Assembly: GCA_012838125.1 (NCBI GenBank)
Contig: DUPW01000043.1
Coordinates: forward strand, 1-34,455
DNA length: 34,455 nucleotides
Origin: Papillibacter sp.
Lineage (GTDB): Bacteria > Bacillota > Clostridia > Oscillospirales > Oscillospiraceae
Direction: 5' to 3'
The notes below the pieces were generated by a model that ran no database searches, was not told the origin of the DNA, and saw only the letters and a program-made list of their open reading frames with translations. Below, in pieces: positions 14,696 through 22,837 of the stretch. How positions within the stretch are numbered: the first letter of the stretch is position 1; each line of letters opens with the position of its first letter. The position numbers were made by a program, and so were the translations under genes.

Positions 14696-15750
14696 TGACA
14701 CGAAAAGACATTTCGGAAGCCATCAGCATGGTGGATGACAGGTTCATTACTGAAACCTTCCACTATGCCCCGCATGGAAAAGACAACAGTCCGGAAAGGA
14801 TTGTTGAAATGAACACTTATAAAAAGAAAACGGCCCGGCGCTTTATTGTACCACTTGTGGCAATTATCGCGGCGCTGCTCGCCCTGGGTACGGTGGTCTA
14901 TGCGGCAAATCTGTTCGGAATCAAAGAAATCTGGCCTAAACTGAGCCCGGATGACGCCGAACTTCCCAAAGCCGCAGAACAGCACATACAGTATCACACA
15001 GAAACATCCGAGACGGAAGATATACTCTGGCGCGTTGCAGAGTCTCTTTGCGATGACAATAAAGCCATCATTACTGTACATGTATCAAGCAAAGGGAAAT
15101 ATGTTCTTGCCCCAACAGACGCCGCGCTCACCGATCCCCTGAGTGTCATCGGATTGGCTGGGGAAGGAACCCTTGGTGAATATGCATCGTCTCAAGGTAA
15201 AACGCTTATGCTCGTCAATGCCGCCCTCGACTATGAACAGTTGGAAATCAGCGGCGCAAGCGTATATTTTGAGAACATTTCAACGGACGAAATGGCAATT
15301 ATGTTTTCTGCCGACCTGTTGCAGTCCTTTGATAAGGTCGATACATATTGCACTCTCGTTTTGCACGAAGCCGGGACAGATAACATTCAGCGCCTGGAAA
15401 TCCCCATAACTCTGACAGCGGGGGCTTCAAATGAAATCGGAATCTTTTCACCCGTAGATGCCGGCGCCGTACCGAGAATTCATATCGGGGATGCAGTAAT
15501 CTCGGAGACACCGCTGGGTATAAGTGTGGAGTTTCTTATTGAAGCAGAGGATCGGGACGCATTGTTGGATATTCTAAAGGTCGAGTGTGACGAACTGACG
15601 GGATATCAGGAAATATGCCACTATGTGGATGATGTTACCGGCCTTGAACAGATTAAAATGGGTCAGGGTACGATAACAGACACACTCACTGTGCGCTTCT
15701 ATGACTGGGATAAGCAGATTATCGGAACTGTGGTATTTAAGAAGCAGTAA
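14695..15750 (+). CDS. Membrane-anchored anti-sigma factor-like protein (DUF4179 type)
   Basis: A 351-residue single-pass membrane protein. Residues 1-47 are cytosolic, with MTRKDISEAISMVDDRFITE resembling the short N-terminal segment of clostridial anti-sigma proteins; residues 49-72 form a membrane helix (IVPLVAIIAALLALGTVVYA), and about 280 residues lie outside. This layout and the coupling to the ECF gene match DUF4179-type anti-sigma factors that hold the sigma factor until an envelope signal arrives. The start overlaps the sigma stop by one base. The extracellular part is rich in beta-type sequence with no catalytic motif I can recognise. A terminator follows at 15833. Confidence 0.75.
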   Translation: MTRKDISEAISMVDDRFITETFHYAPHGKDNSPERIVEMNTYKKKTARRFIVPLVAIIAALLALGTVVYAANLFGIKEIWPKLSPDDAELPKAAEQHIQYHTETSETEDILWRVAESLCDDNKAIITVHVSSKGKYVLAPTDAALTDPLSVIGLAGEGTLGEYASSQGKTLMLVNAALDYEQLEISGASVYFENISTDEMAIMFSADLLQSFDKVDTYCTLVLHEAGTDNIQRLEIPITLTAGASNEIGIFSPVDAGAVPRIHIGDAVISETPLGISVEFLIEAEDRDALLDILKVECDELTGYQEICHYVDDVTGLEQIKMGQGTITDTLTVRFYDWDKQIIGTVVFKKQ

Positions 15751-15832
15751 ACATTTATCCCGCCGACTCTCCACCACCAATATGACGGTAAAGGGTATAC
15801 CAATATGGATACCGGCTCGACGAAAACGCAAA

Positions 15833-15868
15833 ACAGCCCCTTCCCGATTTGGGAGGGGCTGTGTTTAT
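15833..15868 (+). terminator. Terminator after the sigma/anti-sigma operon
   Basis: ACAGCCCCTTCCC / GGGAGGGGCTGT with a GATTT loop and one bulge; the tail GTGTTTA is only moderately U-rich. On the minus strand the tail TTTTGCGTTTT is better, so it may also catch transcription from the right. Confidence 0.75.
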
Positions 15869-15910
15869 GGCGGGTTTCCGGTCTCTCCCACCCTCGCAGG
15901 CCGGCGGCAT

Positions 15911-16131
15911 CTTCCGCTTACGTGAGAGGGAAATACGACTGTGGCGGAGATTGAATTTCAGTCCTCAGTTCGGTGCGTCTTCCGCTGGCGCAGGAGTGTC
16001 TGGTACGCAAAATCGGCCTCTACGCGACAGTGTCCCTCACGCAAGTGCGGCCTCTACGCGGTAGCGTGCCTACGTGGAGAGTCTTGGGCGAGGCGGCGCC
16101 CTTCTGCTTTACCCGAGAGGTAAACGTGCGC
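15911..16131. repeat. Degenerate tandem-repeat array, 17 bp period
   Basis: Consecutive 17-nt units align without gaps: 15979 CTTCCGCTGGCGCAGGA, 15996 GTGTCTGGTACGCAAAA, 16013 TCGGCCTCTACGCGACA, 16030 GTGTCCCTCACGCAAGT, 16047 GCGGCCTCTACGCGGTA, then 16064 with a one-base shift. The ACG at positions 10-12 of the unit recurs. CGGCCTCTACGCG occurs twice, exactly 34 nt (2 x 17) apart (16014 and 16048), and CTTCCGCT twice, 68 nt (4 x 17) apart (15911 and 15979). Weaker units extend left to 15911 and right to about 16131. No gene fits this stretch; it separates the sigma operon from the convergent oxidoreductase operon. Confidence 0.75.
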
Positions 16132-16142
16132 TCTCAACGGTT

Positions 16143-16703
16143 TCAGACATGGGCGGCCTTCGCGGCGGTGCCGATTTCCATGCCTTTGTTAAAGGCCTCC
16201 TCGTTGAGGGCGCGCAGCTCGGGACGTTTCGCCCCGATTTTTTTCAGCGCCGTGGCCAGCACTTTATCAGGCGGGAGAATCTCCGTATACCCGATAAACG
16301 CTCCCAGCATGCACAGGTTTGCCACCCGGGCGTCCCCGATTTCCCGCGCGATTTCCCCTGCGGGCACTTCCACGATGTGGACGTCCGTCCTGTTTGGTTT
16401 TTCTGTACAGACGGACGTATCGATAAACAGGGCACCGCCGGGATAGAGCGCATCCTCAAACTTCTTCAGCGCCTGATTGGCAAAAATAACGACATAATCG
16501 CTCTTTTCGGCTTTCGGTGAACCGACGGGCTCGTCGGAAAGCGTCACGTAGCAGTCTGAGGTACCTCCCCGCTTTTCCATACTGTAGGAAGGGAAGTATG
16601 TTATGTACTTATCCGTCGTCTCCAACGCAGTTTGGCAAAGAAGCTGGCCGAACATCAATATGCCCTGACCGCCGATACCTCCAATAAGAATTGTATTTTC
16701 CAA
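16143..16703 (-). CDS. 2-oxoacid:ferredoxin oxidoreductase, gamma subunit
   Basis: A 186-residue subunit of a ferredoxin-dependent 2-oxoacid (probably 2-ketoisovalerate or 2-oxoglutarate type) oxidoreductase. The opening ILIGGIGGQGILMFGQLL and SYSMEKRGGTSDCYVTLS are the two family signatures; the C-terminal region aligns with KorC/VorC. It starts with TTG at 16703 behind GGGGG about 8 nt upstream; I found no better ATG. It is the last gene of the operon and is separated from the beta-subunit gene by 95 nt containing two hairpins, unlike the tight spacing of the other subunits. Confidence 0.88.
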   Translation of the reverse strand: MENTILIGGIGGQGILMFGQLLCQTALETTDKYITYFPSYSMEKRGGTSDCYVTLSDEPVGSPKAEKSDYVVIFANQALKKFEDALYPGGALFIDTSVCTEKPNRTDVHIVEVPAGEIAREIGDARVANLCMLGAFIGYTEILPPDKVLATALKKIGAKRPELRALNEEAFNKGMEIGTAAKAAHV

Positions 16704-16726
16704 TTATGATTCCCCCTGTCTGTTAG

Positions 16727-16781
16727 TTTGCCGGCGGTTCACTCGGCCGGCAAACACTGCGGGGCCGCTTTTTTAAGCGGC
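16727..16781 (-). other. Two hairpins between the beta and gamma subunit genes
   Basis: GTTTGCCGGC / GCCGGCAAAC (16727-16736 with 16746-16755) and GCCGCTT / AAGCGGC (16764-16770 with 16775-16781). On the minus-strand transcript neither is followed by a proper U-run, so they more likely set mRNA stability or partial termination than stop transcription. Confidence 0.6.
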
Positions 16782-16798
16782 GGCCGCCATTTAACGTA

Positions 16799-17533
16799 CT
16801 ACAGGTTTCGATAGACCCCAAGCGGGTACTCGGCAAGCATGTGTTCCTTTATGAATTTCAGCGACTCCAGCGGCGTAAGCCCCCAGTTTGTGGGGCAGTT
16901 CGAGACGAACTCCACCATGGAAAACCCCTTCCCGTCCACCTGGTGCTGAAGGGCTTCCTTCACAGCTTCCTTCGCCTTACGGACATTCGGCACGTCGGTG
17001 CACGTCACCCGGGCGATATAGGAAGGCCCCTTCAGGGTGCTGAGGACCTTGCACATATCCATGGGATAACCGTGCTCCTCGGGATTTCTGCCGAAAGGCG
17101 TTGTGGTGGTTTTCATGTCCAGCAGGGTTGTGGGCGCCATCTGGCCACCCGTCATGCCGTAGTTGGCGTTGTTGATAAAGAACACCGTGATATTGTCCCC
17201 CCGGTTGGCGGCCATCATGGTTTCAGCAAGGCCGATGGAGGCGAGGTCGCCGTCACCCTGATATGTAATCACAATCGTCTCCGGGCTGCAGCGTTTGATG
17301 GCGGAGGCCGTGGCGCAGGCGCGGCCGTGGGGTGTGCCAATGGCGTCAAGGTCCATATAGTTGTTGTTGTTGGCACAGCAGCCAACGCCGTCCACCATCG
17401 CGGTTTTCTCAAGGAGATTTAACTCCTCAAGGGCCGACATGATAATTTTACCGGCGGCGGAATGTAGGCATCCGGGGCAGTAGCCGTTAATATTTCGGTG
17501 CAGACCGATTGGCCTGGAGTAGACTTTTTTCAT
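16799..17533 (-). CDS. 2-oxoacid:ferredoxin oxidoreductase, beta subunit (TPP-binding)
   Basis: A 244-residue thiamine-diphosphate-binding subunit. CPGC (19-22), the TPP/Mg motif beginning QGDGDLASIG (92-101) and ending in NNANYGMTGGQ (121-131), and GVGCC (49-53) match KorB/VorA. It forms the catalytic core with the alpha subunit, decarboxylating a 2-oxoacid to an acyl-CoA and passing electrons to ferredoxin. A GGGGGGAGAAGGG stretch precedes the ATG, 14 nt after the alpha-subunit stop. Substrate cannot be fixed from sequence alone. Confidence 0.92.
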   Translation of the reverse strand: MKKVYSRPIGLHRNINGYCPGCLHSAAGKIIMSALEELNLLEKTAMVDGVGCCANNNNYMDLDAIGTPHGRACATASAIKRCSPETIVITYQGDGDLASIGLAETMMAANRGDNITVFFINNANYGMTGGQMAPTTLLDMKTTTTPFGRNPEEHGYPMDMCKVLSTLKGPSYIARVTCTDVPNVRKAKEAVKEALQHQVDGKGFSMVEFVSNCPTNWGLTPLESLKFIKEHMLAEYPLGVYRNL

Positions 17534-17547
17534 ATCCCTTCTCCCCC

Positions 17548-18636
17548 CTATTTATCGCCGTAGAGCTTCTTGGCGGCGTCAATGATGGCGGAGCGCTCGA
17601 TAATCTCTCCGCCGGAACGAAGGCATGTCGCAATGGGAGCGCGCTTGCGCACAACCGCTTCCACATCGTAGGCAAACTGAGGCGGGATAGACATTTCCGC
17701 ACAGAGAATGCCGCGGAGTTTGCTGTAGTCGAGCTGCTCGTAGGCAATCTCCGGGAAGGGATGAATCTTGATGGGCCGGACGAACCCCACCCTATACCCC
17801 TCTTTTCGGAGAATACTCACGGCGGAACGGGCAATACGGGCGGAGATGCCGTAGGCGGTGATTATCAGCTCCGCGTCCTCCGTTCCGTACGTCTCATATT
17901 CGATTTCATCCTTTTTCCACTGCTCGTACATTTCCCAGTCTTCGATGTTCTTTTCCTCGAGGGTGCAGACAACGCCGGGACGAGCGCCGCAGCGGATTTT
18001 GTGGGCCTTCGGGGCGCCGTTTCTGCCCCGGACGGCCCAGGCATCGTTGGCCTTCCTTTCGGCGGCCAGAAACTCCTCGGACCGCATCTCCGGCAGTACC
18101 ACCGGCTCCATCATCTCGCCGGTGAACCCATCCGTGAGGATATAGACGGGGTACTTATACTTCTGGGCGAGATCAAACGCCCTGTATGTCATATCCACAG
18201 CTTCCTGCACGGTGGAGGGGGCGAAGACCAGCATCCGGAATCCCCCGTTGCCCGATGCTTTTGTGGCCTGAAAATAGTCCTGCTGGGAGGGCTGAATCGA
18301 TCCGATTCCCGGCCCGCCTCGAGCGACGTTGCAGATAACCACCGGCATACACGCGCCCGCCATCCAGCCAATGGCCTCGCTCATCAGCGAGATGCCGCAG
18401 CTGGAGGAAGACGTCATCGCCCGAATCCCCGTTGCCCCCGCTCCGTACAGCATGGCCGCAGAGGCCGTTTCGCTCTCCCCCTGTAAAAAGACGCCTCCCA
18501 CTTCAGGCATTCTTCTGGAAAAGTACTCGGGAACCTCGTTTTGCGGCGTGATGGGATAGCCCGCAAAGAAGCGGCATCCGGCGCGTATGGCCGCCTCGGC
18601 GATGGCCTGGCACCCTTTCATGAACACTTTGTCCAT
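17548..18636 (-). CDS. vorB: 2-oxoacid:ferredoxin oxidoreductase, alpha subunit (VorB-like)
   Basis: A 362-residue subunit with the pyruvate:ferredoxin-type N-terminal domain: MKGCQAIAEAAIRAGCRFFAGYPITPQNEVPEYF, GESETASAAMLYGAGATG and TSSSSCGISLMSEAIGWMAG. VNVARGGPG-type and S-x-Q-x-D blocks (NVARGGPGIGSIQPSQQD) follow. Closest by eye to VorB, which acts on branched-chain 2-oxoacids, but KorA-type members are similar. The ribosome site AAGGAGG lies inside the last codons of the delta-subunit gene, with a 2-nt gap between stop and ATG, so translation is coupled. Confidence 0.88.
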   Translation of the reverse strand: MDKVFMKGCQAIAEAAIRAGCRFFAGYPITPQNEVPEYFSRRMPEVGGVFLQGESETASAAMLYGAGATGIRAMTSSSSCGISLMSEAIGWMAGACMPVVICNVARGGPGIGSIQPSQQDYFQATKASGNGGFRMLVFAPSTVQEAVDMTYRAFDLAQKYKYPVYILTDGFTGEMMEPVVLPEMRSEEFLAAERKANDAWAVRGRNGAPKAHKIRCGARPGVVCTLEEKNIEDWEMYEQWKKDEIEYETYGTEDAELIITAYGISARIARSAVSILRKEGYRVGFVRPIKIHPFPEIAYEQLDYSKLRGILCAEMSIPPQFAYDVEAVVRKRAPIATCLRSGGEIIERSAIIDAAKKLYGDK

Positions 18637-18638
18637 TT

Positions 18639-18848
18639 TCAGTCCTCCTTGTATACTTCGATGGCGGCGTCGGGACAGATGATTGCGCAGATTGAGCAGC
18701 CGATACAGTTTTCCTGATGAACGGGAACGGCATACTGGTATCCCTTGTCATTCACCGCCGAAGTCGTGCCAATCACGTCTTTGGGACAGGCTTCCACGCA
18801 GAACAGGCAGCCCTTACAAAATTCGGATTCGATTTCAATTTTCGGCAT
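18639..18848 (-). CDS. 2-oxoacid:ferredoxin oxidoreductase, delta subunit (2x 4Fe-4S)
   Basis: A 69-residue ferredoxin-like subunit with two C-x2-C-x2-C-x3-C-P motifs, CKGCLFCVEACP and CIGCSICAIICP, for two 4Fe-4S clusters that pass electrons from the TPP site to ferredoxin. AAGGAG lies 8 nt before the ATG. It directly precedes the alpha-subunit gene and is separated by 48 nt from the P-loop NTPase gene. Confidence 0.92.
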   Translation of the reverse strand: MPKIEIESEFCKGCLFCVEACPKDVIGTTSAVNDKGYQYAVPVHQENCIGCSICAIICPDAAIEVYKED

Positions 18849-18896
18849 TGTTTCATCTCCTTAACTCTTCCAATGGCAAATCGTCATACGAAACGG

Positions 18897-19598
18897 TTAA
18901 TCGCACGTATCCTGCCAGGGGTATCGAATAAACCTGGTAATGGGAATCAGCGTTTCCTCAATCCGCGATTGAAGGGCGCCATATAGGTGCTCCATGGCGC
19001 AGACAAAGGCAATTTCAAGCTGTCCCTCAAGGATGCCCTTCAGTCTGGCATGGCCGGTGATGACATCCTCCGCCGTCGTTTCCGCGCCGAAATTGGGATT
19101 GCTGACGATATGGATTTGCTCAATCCGCGAGGCTCCGGAAATCTTGTGGATGGTCGCGGCAATGCCGGGGTAATCCTTCGACCACGCGCAATAGGGGTTA
19201 ATCACGAAAAAGACCCGGCAGTCCTCCCTGTTTAGATACTGGTGATACTGGCCAATCATTCTGGCGCCCCGCTCATTTCCGCCGATGTCAAGGATGACGA
19301 AGCTGTCCGGTTCACTTATGGCTTCAACGACGCCGGGGGGAACCGAGGCCACATCCTCGATTGACTCCTCGCTGTTGCTGTGAAACACGACGCCGGCCCT
19401 TCTCATCTGCTCGGCCACGTCTCGGGAGCGAAAGAGCGGCTTTGTCTGGTCCATATCAAAGAAATGAATTCTTCTGTCGTTTTCGCCCTTTAAGCCAAGG
19501 GCGAAATTAATCGCGATTTCGGATTTCCCGGAACCGGCCTCGCCTAGAAAAACGGCGGTACTCCTTCCACCCAAAAGGTCGGTAAAACGCTGAGGCAA
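18897..19598 (-). CDS. P-loop NTPase heading the oxidoreductase operon, function unknown
   Basis: A 233-residue cytosolic protein with Walker A GEAGSGKSE (19-27), FFDMDQTKPLFRSRD (about 46-60) and VILDIGGNERGARMIGQYH (about 100-118), where an Asp at the end of a hydrophobic strand serves as a Walker B-like site. The D-x-D-x-x-K-P arrangement recalls MinD/CooC-like P-loop proteins, but I cannot place it in a named family. The start is TTG at 19598 behind a perfect AAGGAGG 7 nt upstream; no ATG fits as well. It is the first gene of the oxidoreductase operon, so a role in its maturation, cofactor loading or regulation is a reasonable guess only. Confidence 0.75.
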   Translation of the reverse strand: MPQRFTDLLGGRSTAVFLGEAGSGKSEIAINFALGLKGENDRRIHFFDMDQTKPLFRSRDVAEQMRRAGVVFHSNSEESIEDVASVPPGVVEAISEPDSFVILDIGGNERGARMIGQYHQYLNREDCRVFFVINPYCAWSKDYPGIAATIHKISGASRIEQIHIVSNPNFGAETTAEDVITGHARLKGILEGQLEIAFVCAMEHLYGALQSRIEETLIPITRFIRYPWQDTCD

Positions 19599-19886
19599 AG
19601 TATGGCCCTCCTTAACACTAAACTAACGTGGATTGCGGCCGGCGGGGCGGCGAAACGGTGTGTTTTCTGCGTATCTGCTCGAAAGTGTTCAGCAGAAATA
19701 GAAGTGCATGATACCACCCATCGGAGAGCAGCATGACGCACTTCAATCAATCCGTTTATGTCAATGCCAATTGCCAAAGTATAACCTGCCCGCTTAAAGC
19801 GACGCCGTCCCACGAGCGGTCAGGCTTCTATCTATTGCAACTTCTCCCTCTAAGTTCTCGTATAACACTCATTTATCAGAAGCCGC
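19599..19886. other. Region between the oppF end and the oxidoreductase operon start
   Basis: About 288 nt that must hold the end of the opp transcript and the start signal of the oxidoreductase operon. I could not find a clear terminator after oppF, nor a paired -35/-10: a TATACT box and a TTGACA occur on the minus strand but not at workable spacing. Read-through from opp into the oxidoreductase operon therefore cannot be excluded. Confidence 0.4.
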
Positions 19887-20888
19887 TTAGCTGGCGGAAA
19901 CCGCTCCGGACTTCTTCAGCAGATTCTCTCCCGGTTTGACGCAGTGGCAGGCGACGAAATGATTTTCCTCCACCTCAACAAGGGGCGGATTGCTGCCTTC
20001 GCAGGTCTCGCACCGATAATCGCAGCGTTTTGCGAAACGACATTCGTCCGGCGGATCGATGGGAGACGTCACTTCGCCACGGAGCTGAATCGTATCCTGA
20101 TTCCCTCCCACTTTCGGGACGAGAATCGAGGACAGCAGCGCCCTCGTGTAGGGGTGCAGGGGATTTTTGAAGAGGACATCGGAAGGAGCCTTTTCAACAA
20201 CCTGCCCGAGATACATCACGATAATGTCGTTTGAAAAATAGTGCACCACGGAAAGATCATGGGTGATGAACATATATGTAAGGCCCATTTCCTTCTGCAG
20301 TTTCTTCAGGAGGTTGAGAATTTGCGCCTGAATGGACACGTCGAGAGCCGACACCGGTTCGTCGCACACGATGAACTTGGGGTTCATGGCAAGGGCTCTG
20401 GCGATTCCGATGCGCTGACGGCGGCCGCCGTCGAGCTCGTGGGGATAGGCGTTGATGAGGCGCTCGGCGATGCCCACCGTGTCCATCAGTTCCAGAACGC
20501 GGTTTTCAATCTGCGCCCGGGATGCGCCCGGCATGAGCTTGTTGAAAACAATCGGCTCGGAGATGATTTCAAGCACCGTTTTTCTCGGATTGAGGGAGGA
20601 GAAGGGGTCCTGAAAGATTATCTGCATTTCCTTCCGCAGCTCTTTGATTTCCCGTTTTTTCAGCTTGCAGATGTCCCTTCCCTCGAAGAACACTTCGCCC
20701 TCCGTCGGCTCAATCAGCCGCAGGACGCAGCGGCCTAACGTGGACTTGCCGCAGCCGGACTCACCCACAACGCCGAGAGTCTGCCCTCTTTCAATGCTAA
20801 ACTGCACCCCGTCTACGGCATGAACCATGCCCCTGGGGGATTTGAAATACTTCTTGAGGTTTTTAACTTCCAGAATCGTATTACCCAT
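19887..20888 (-). CDS. oppF: Oligopeptide/dipeptide ABC transporter ATP-binding protein OppF
   Basis: A 333-residue ATPase of a peptide-type importer. Walker A is GESGCGKST, Walker B FIVCDEPVSALD, and the Opp-specific IIFQDPFSSLNPR is present. The ABC signature reads LDGGRRQR where many transporters have LSGGQRQR, a variant I recall as common in this subgroup. The C-terminal oligopeptide-transporter extension is cysteine-rich (CRFAKRCDYRCETC, then CHC), as in Dpp/Opp ATPases that may bind an iron-sulfur cluster. It overlaps oppD by 8 nt and is the last gene of the cluster. Confidence 0.93.
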   Translation of the reverse strand: MGNTILEVKNLKKYFKSPRGMVHAVDGVQFSIERGQTLGVVGESGCGKSTLGRCVLRLIEPTEGEVFFEGRDICKLKKREIKELRKEMQIIFQDPFSSLNPRKTVLEIISEPIVFNKLMPGASRAQIENRVLELMDTVGIAERLINAYPHELDGGRRQRIGIARALAMNPKFIVCDEPVSALDVSIQAQILNLLKKLQKEMGLTYMFITHDLSVVHYFSNDIIVMYLGQVVEKAPSDVLFKNPLHPYTRALLSSILVPKVGGNQDTIQLRGEVTSPIDPPDECRFAKRCDYRCETCEGSNPPLVEVEENHFVACHCVKPGENLLKKSGAVSAS

Positions 20889-21903
20889 GATTCTGCCACC
20901 CTTCTATTTGGAAGCCCGGGTTGTCGTAAGCCGTGCATTCAACGAGATGCGTCGGGCTAATCTGGTGGATTGTCGGCGGTCTTTCACGGCAGGCGTCCGT
21001 GGCGTATTGGCACCGCGGCGCGAAGGCGCAGCCTTCGGGCAGTTTTGTTGGATCGGCAATGAGACCCGGGATGGGCTTAAGCTCCGACTCCCTTTTGGTG
21101 ATATCCGGCAGCGAATTGAAAAGCCCTTCCGTATAGGGGTGCTTCGTGTCATTGAAGACGTCTTCCAACGTCCCCTTCTCAACAATCCGCCCCGCGTACA
21201 TGACCGCCACATCGTCGCACATCTTGGCGACGACGCCAAGGTCGTGGGTAATCATAATGAGAGCCGTGCCGAACTGTTTCTTTAAGTCGTTTATCATGTT
21301 CAGAACCTGCGCCTGAATGGTGACGTCCAGCGCCGTCGTTGGCTCGTCCGCTATCAGGATGCGGGGATTGCAGGCCAAAGCGATGGCAATCAGCACGCGC
21401 TGCCGCATGCCGCCGGAAAACTGATGCGGGTATTCGCCGGCGCGCTCGCCGGGGATGCCCACAAGCTCCAGCATTTCGATGGCGCGGTCATATGCCTCCG
21501 AGGCGGACACGTTTTCATGGAGTTTTACGCTTTCCGCAATCTGCTCACCGACGGAAATAACCGGGTTGAGTGACGTCATGGGGTCCTGAAATATCATGGA
21601 TATTTCCTTGCCGCGGATTTTTTCCAGCTGTTTCGGTTTAAGCTCCAGCATTTTGTATCCGCAAACGTCGATTGTGCCGCTTTTGACGACGCCCGGCGGC
21701 TTCGGCACAAGGTTCATAATAGCCAGCGCGGTGGTGGTTTTCCCGGCGCCCGTCTCACCCACAAGGCCGATGGACCGGCCTTTCTGCAGTGTGAAGCTTA
21801 TGCCGTTAACAGCTTTCACGACCTCATTCTTCAGCTCATAATGAACGACGAGGTCCTGTACGTCGAGCACCACATCGCTGTTTGTCATGCATTCATCTAA
21901 CAT
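20881..21903 (-). CDS. oppD: Oligopeptide/dipeptide ABC transporter ATP-binding protein OppD
   Basis: A 340-residue ATPase pairing with OppF. Walker A is [12 protein letters not shown] signature FSGGMRQRV, Walker [13 protein letters not shown], plus the Opp-typical [12 protein letters not shown] and the C-terminal extension (CAFAPRC, then LVEC). Start 21903 (ATG) is chosen over a GTG at 21912 because AGGGTG lies 6 nt upstream of it; the gap to oppC is about 10 nt. Confidence 0.93.
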   Translation of the reverse strand: MLDECMTNSDVVLDVQDLVVHYELKNEVVKAVNGISFTLQKGRSIGLVGETGAGKTTTALAIMNLVPKPPGVVKSGTIDVCGYKMLELKPKQLEKIRGKEISMIFQDPMTSLNPVISVGEQIAESVKLHENVSASEAYDRAIEMLELVGIPGERAGEYPHQFSGGMRQRVLIAIALACNPRILIADEPTTALDVTIQAQVLNMINDLKKQFGTALIMITHDLGVVAKMCDDVAVMYAGRIVEKGTLEDVFNDTKHPYTEGLFNSLPDITKRESELKPIPGLIADPTKLPEGCAFAPRCQYATDACRERPPTIHQISPTHLVECTAYDNPGFQIEGWQNHG

Positions 21904-21913
21904 AGTCTTCACC

Positions 21914-22837
21914 CTATTGTTTTAGTTTGGGATCGAGTGCGTCACGCAGCCCGTCGCCAAGAAGTGAACACGCAAAGGTTGTCAGCATGATGAAAATGCC
22001 CGGGAAGAGGGTCAGATGCGGCGCACGCCCCAGGTAGTTGCGTCCATCCGATATGAGGGCGCCCCATTCCGGCAGGGGAACCGGCACACCGAATCCGATA
22101 AAGCTCAGGCCCGCCGCCGCCAAAACAGAGGTGGCAATTCTGGCCGTCGCCGTAACGATGAGGGGCGACACGCTGTTCGGCAGAACCTGCGAAAAGGCGA
22201 TGCGAAATTCCGACATGCCGATGGCCCGCGCCGCCTCCACAAATTCGCTGCCCTTCACCGATAGAATCGACGCGCGGGACATGCGAATAAAACCGGAGAT
22301 GTTCGACACGCCGATGGCGATGAGAAGGTTTAAGAAACTCGGTCCTAAAACGGCGACGATAACCATACCCAAAAGCATGCCCGGTATAGAGGCCATGACG
22401 TCCGAAACACGCATGATAATCTCTTCAACCCAACCGCCGAAATATCCGGCCAGCGTCCCGAAGAAAACGCCCACGACAAGGCCGAATGCCACGGAGAAGA
22501 AACCCACCGCAAGGGAATACCGCGTGCCGTACACCGTCCTCATGAACAAATCGCGCCCCATGCTGTCCGTTCCGAAGGGATGCGCCGCACTGGGCGGTTT
22601 GAAGCGGTTGGCGGAGTTAATTGCCATCACGTCTTCTTCCGTGATGAACATGAAGGAATAGACCATGAGCAGGACCATCAGGATGATGACAATCAGGCCA
22701 AACATGGCGCCCGGATTTGTCCGTAGCCTGTTCCATGACTCGAGAAAAGCGCTCTTTTTCTTGTACTTCCGGGAAGCGAGCGTGGCGGAGTGTCCCTCTT
22801 TCCGGGAAACGATGGTTTCAGTCTGTCCCCTACTCAT
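21914..22837 (-). CDS. oppC: Oligopeptide/dipeptide ABC transporter permease OppC
   Basis: A 307-residue inner-membrane permease. A basic N-terminus (residues 1-33) leads to one membrane helix, then PFGTDSMGRDLFMRTVYGTRYSL, a hallmark of OppC/DppC, and a five-helix transport domain with the EAARAIGMSEFRIAFSQVLPNS loop that docks on the ATPases. Its ATG overlaps the oppB stop by four bases (ATGA). Confidence 0.93.
   Translation of the reverse strand: MSRGQTETIVSRKEGHSATLASRKYKKKSAFLESWNRLRTNPGAMFGLIVIILMVLLMVYSFMFITEEDVMAINSANRFKPPSAAHPFGTDSMGRDLFMRTVYGTRYSLAVGFFSVAFGLVVGVFFGTLAGYFGGWVEEIIMRVSDVMASIPGMLLGMVIVAVLGPSFLNLLIAIGVSNISGFIRMSRASILSVKGSEFVEAARAIGMSEFRIAFSQVLPNSVSPLIVTATARIATSVLAAAGLSFIGFGVPVPLPEWGALISDGRNYLGRAPHLTLFPGIFIMLTTFACSLLGDGLRDALDPKLKQ

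Noticed and set aside
13444-16131. Integrated element using tRNA-Leu as attachment site
   Set aside because: No second copy of the tRNA 3' end and no integrase were found; only lower GC and a remnant frame suggest it.
17509-18486. 325-residue plus-strand frame opposite the VorB-like gene
   Set aside because: It is fully antisense to a clear oxidoreductase subunit, has no family motifs and no ribosome site; a shadow of GC-rich codons.
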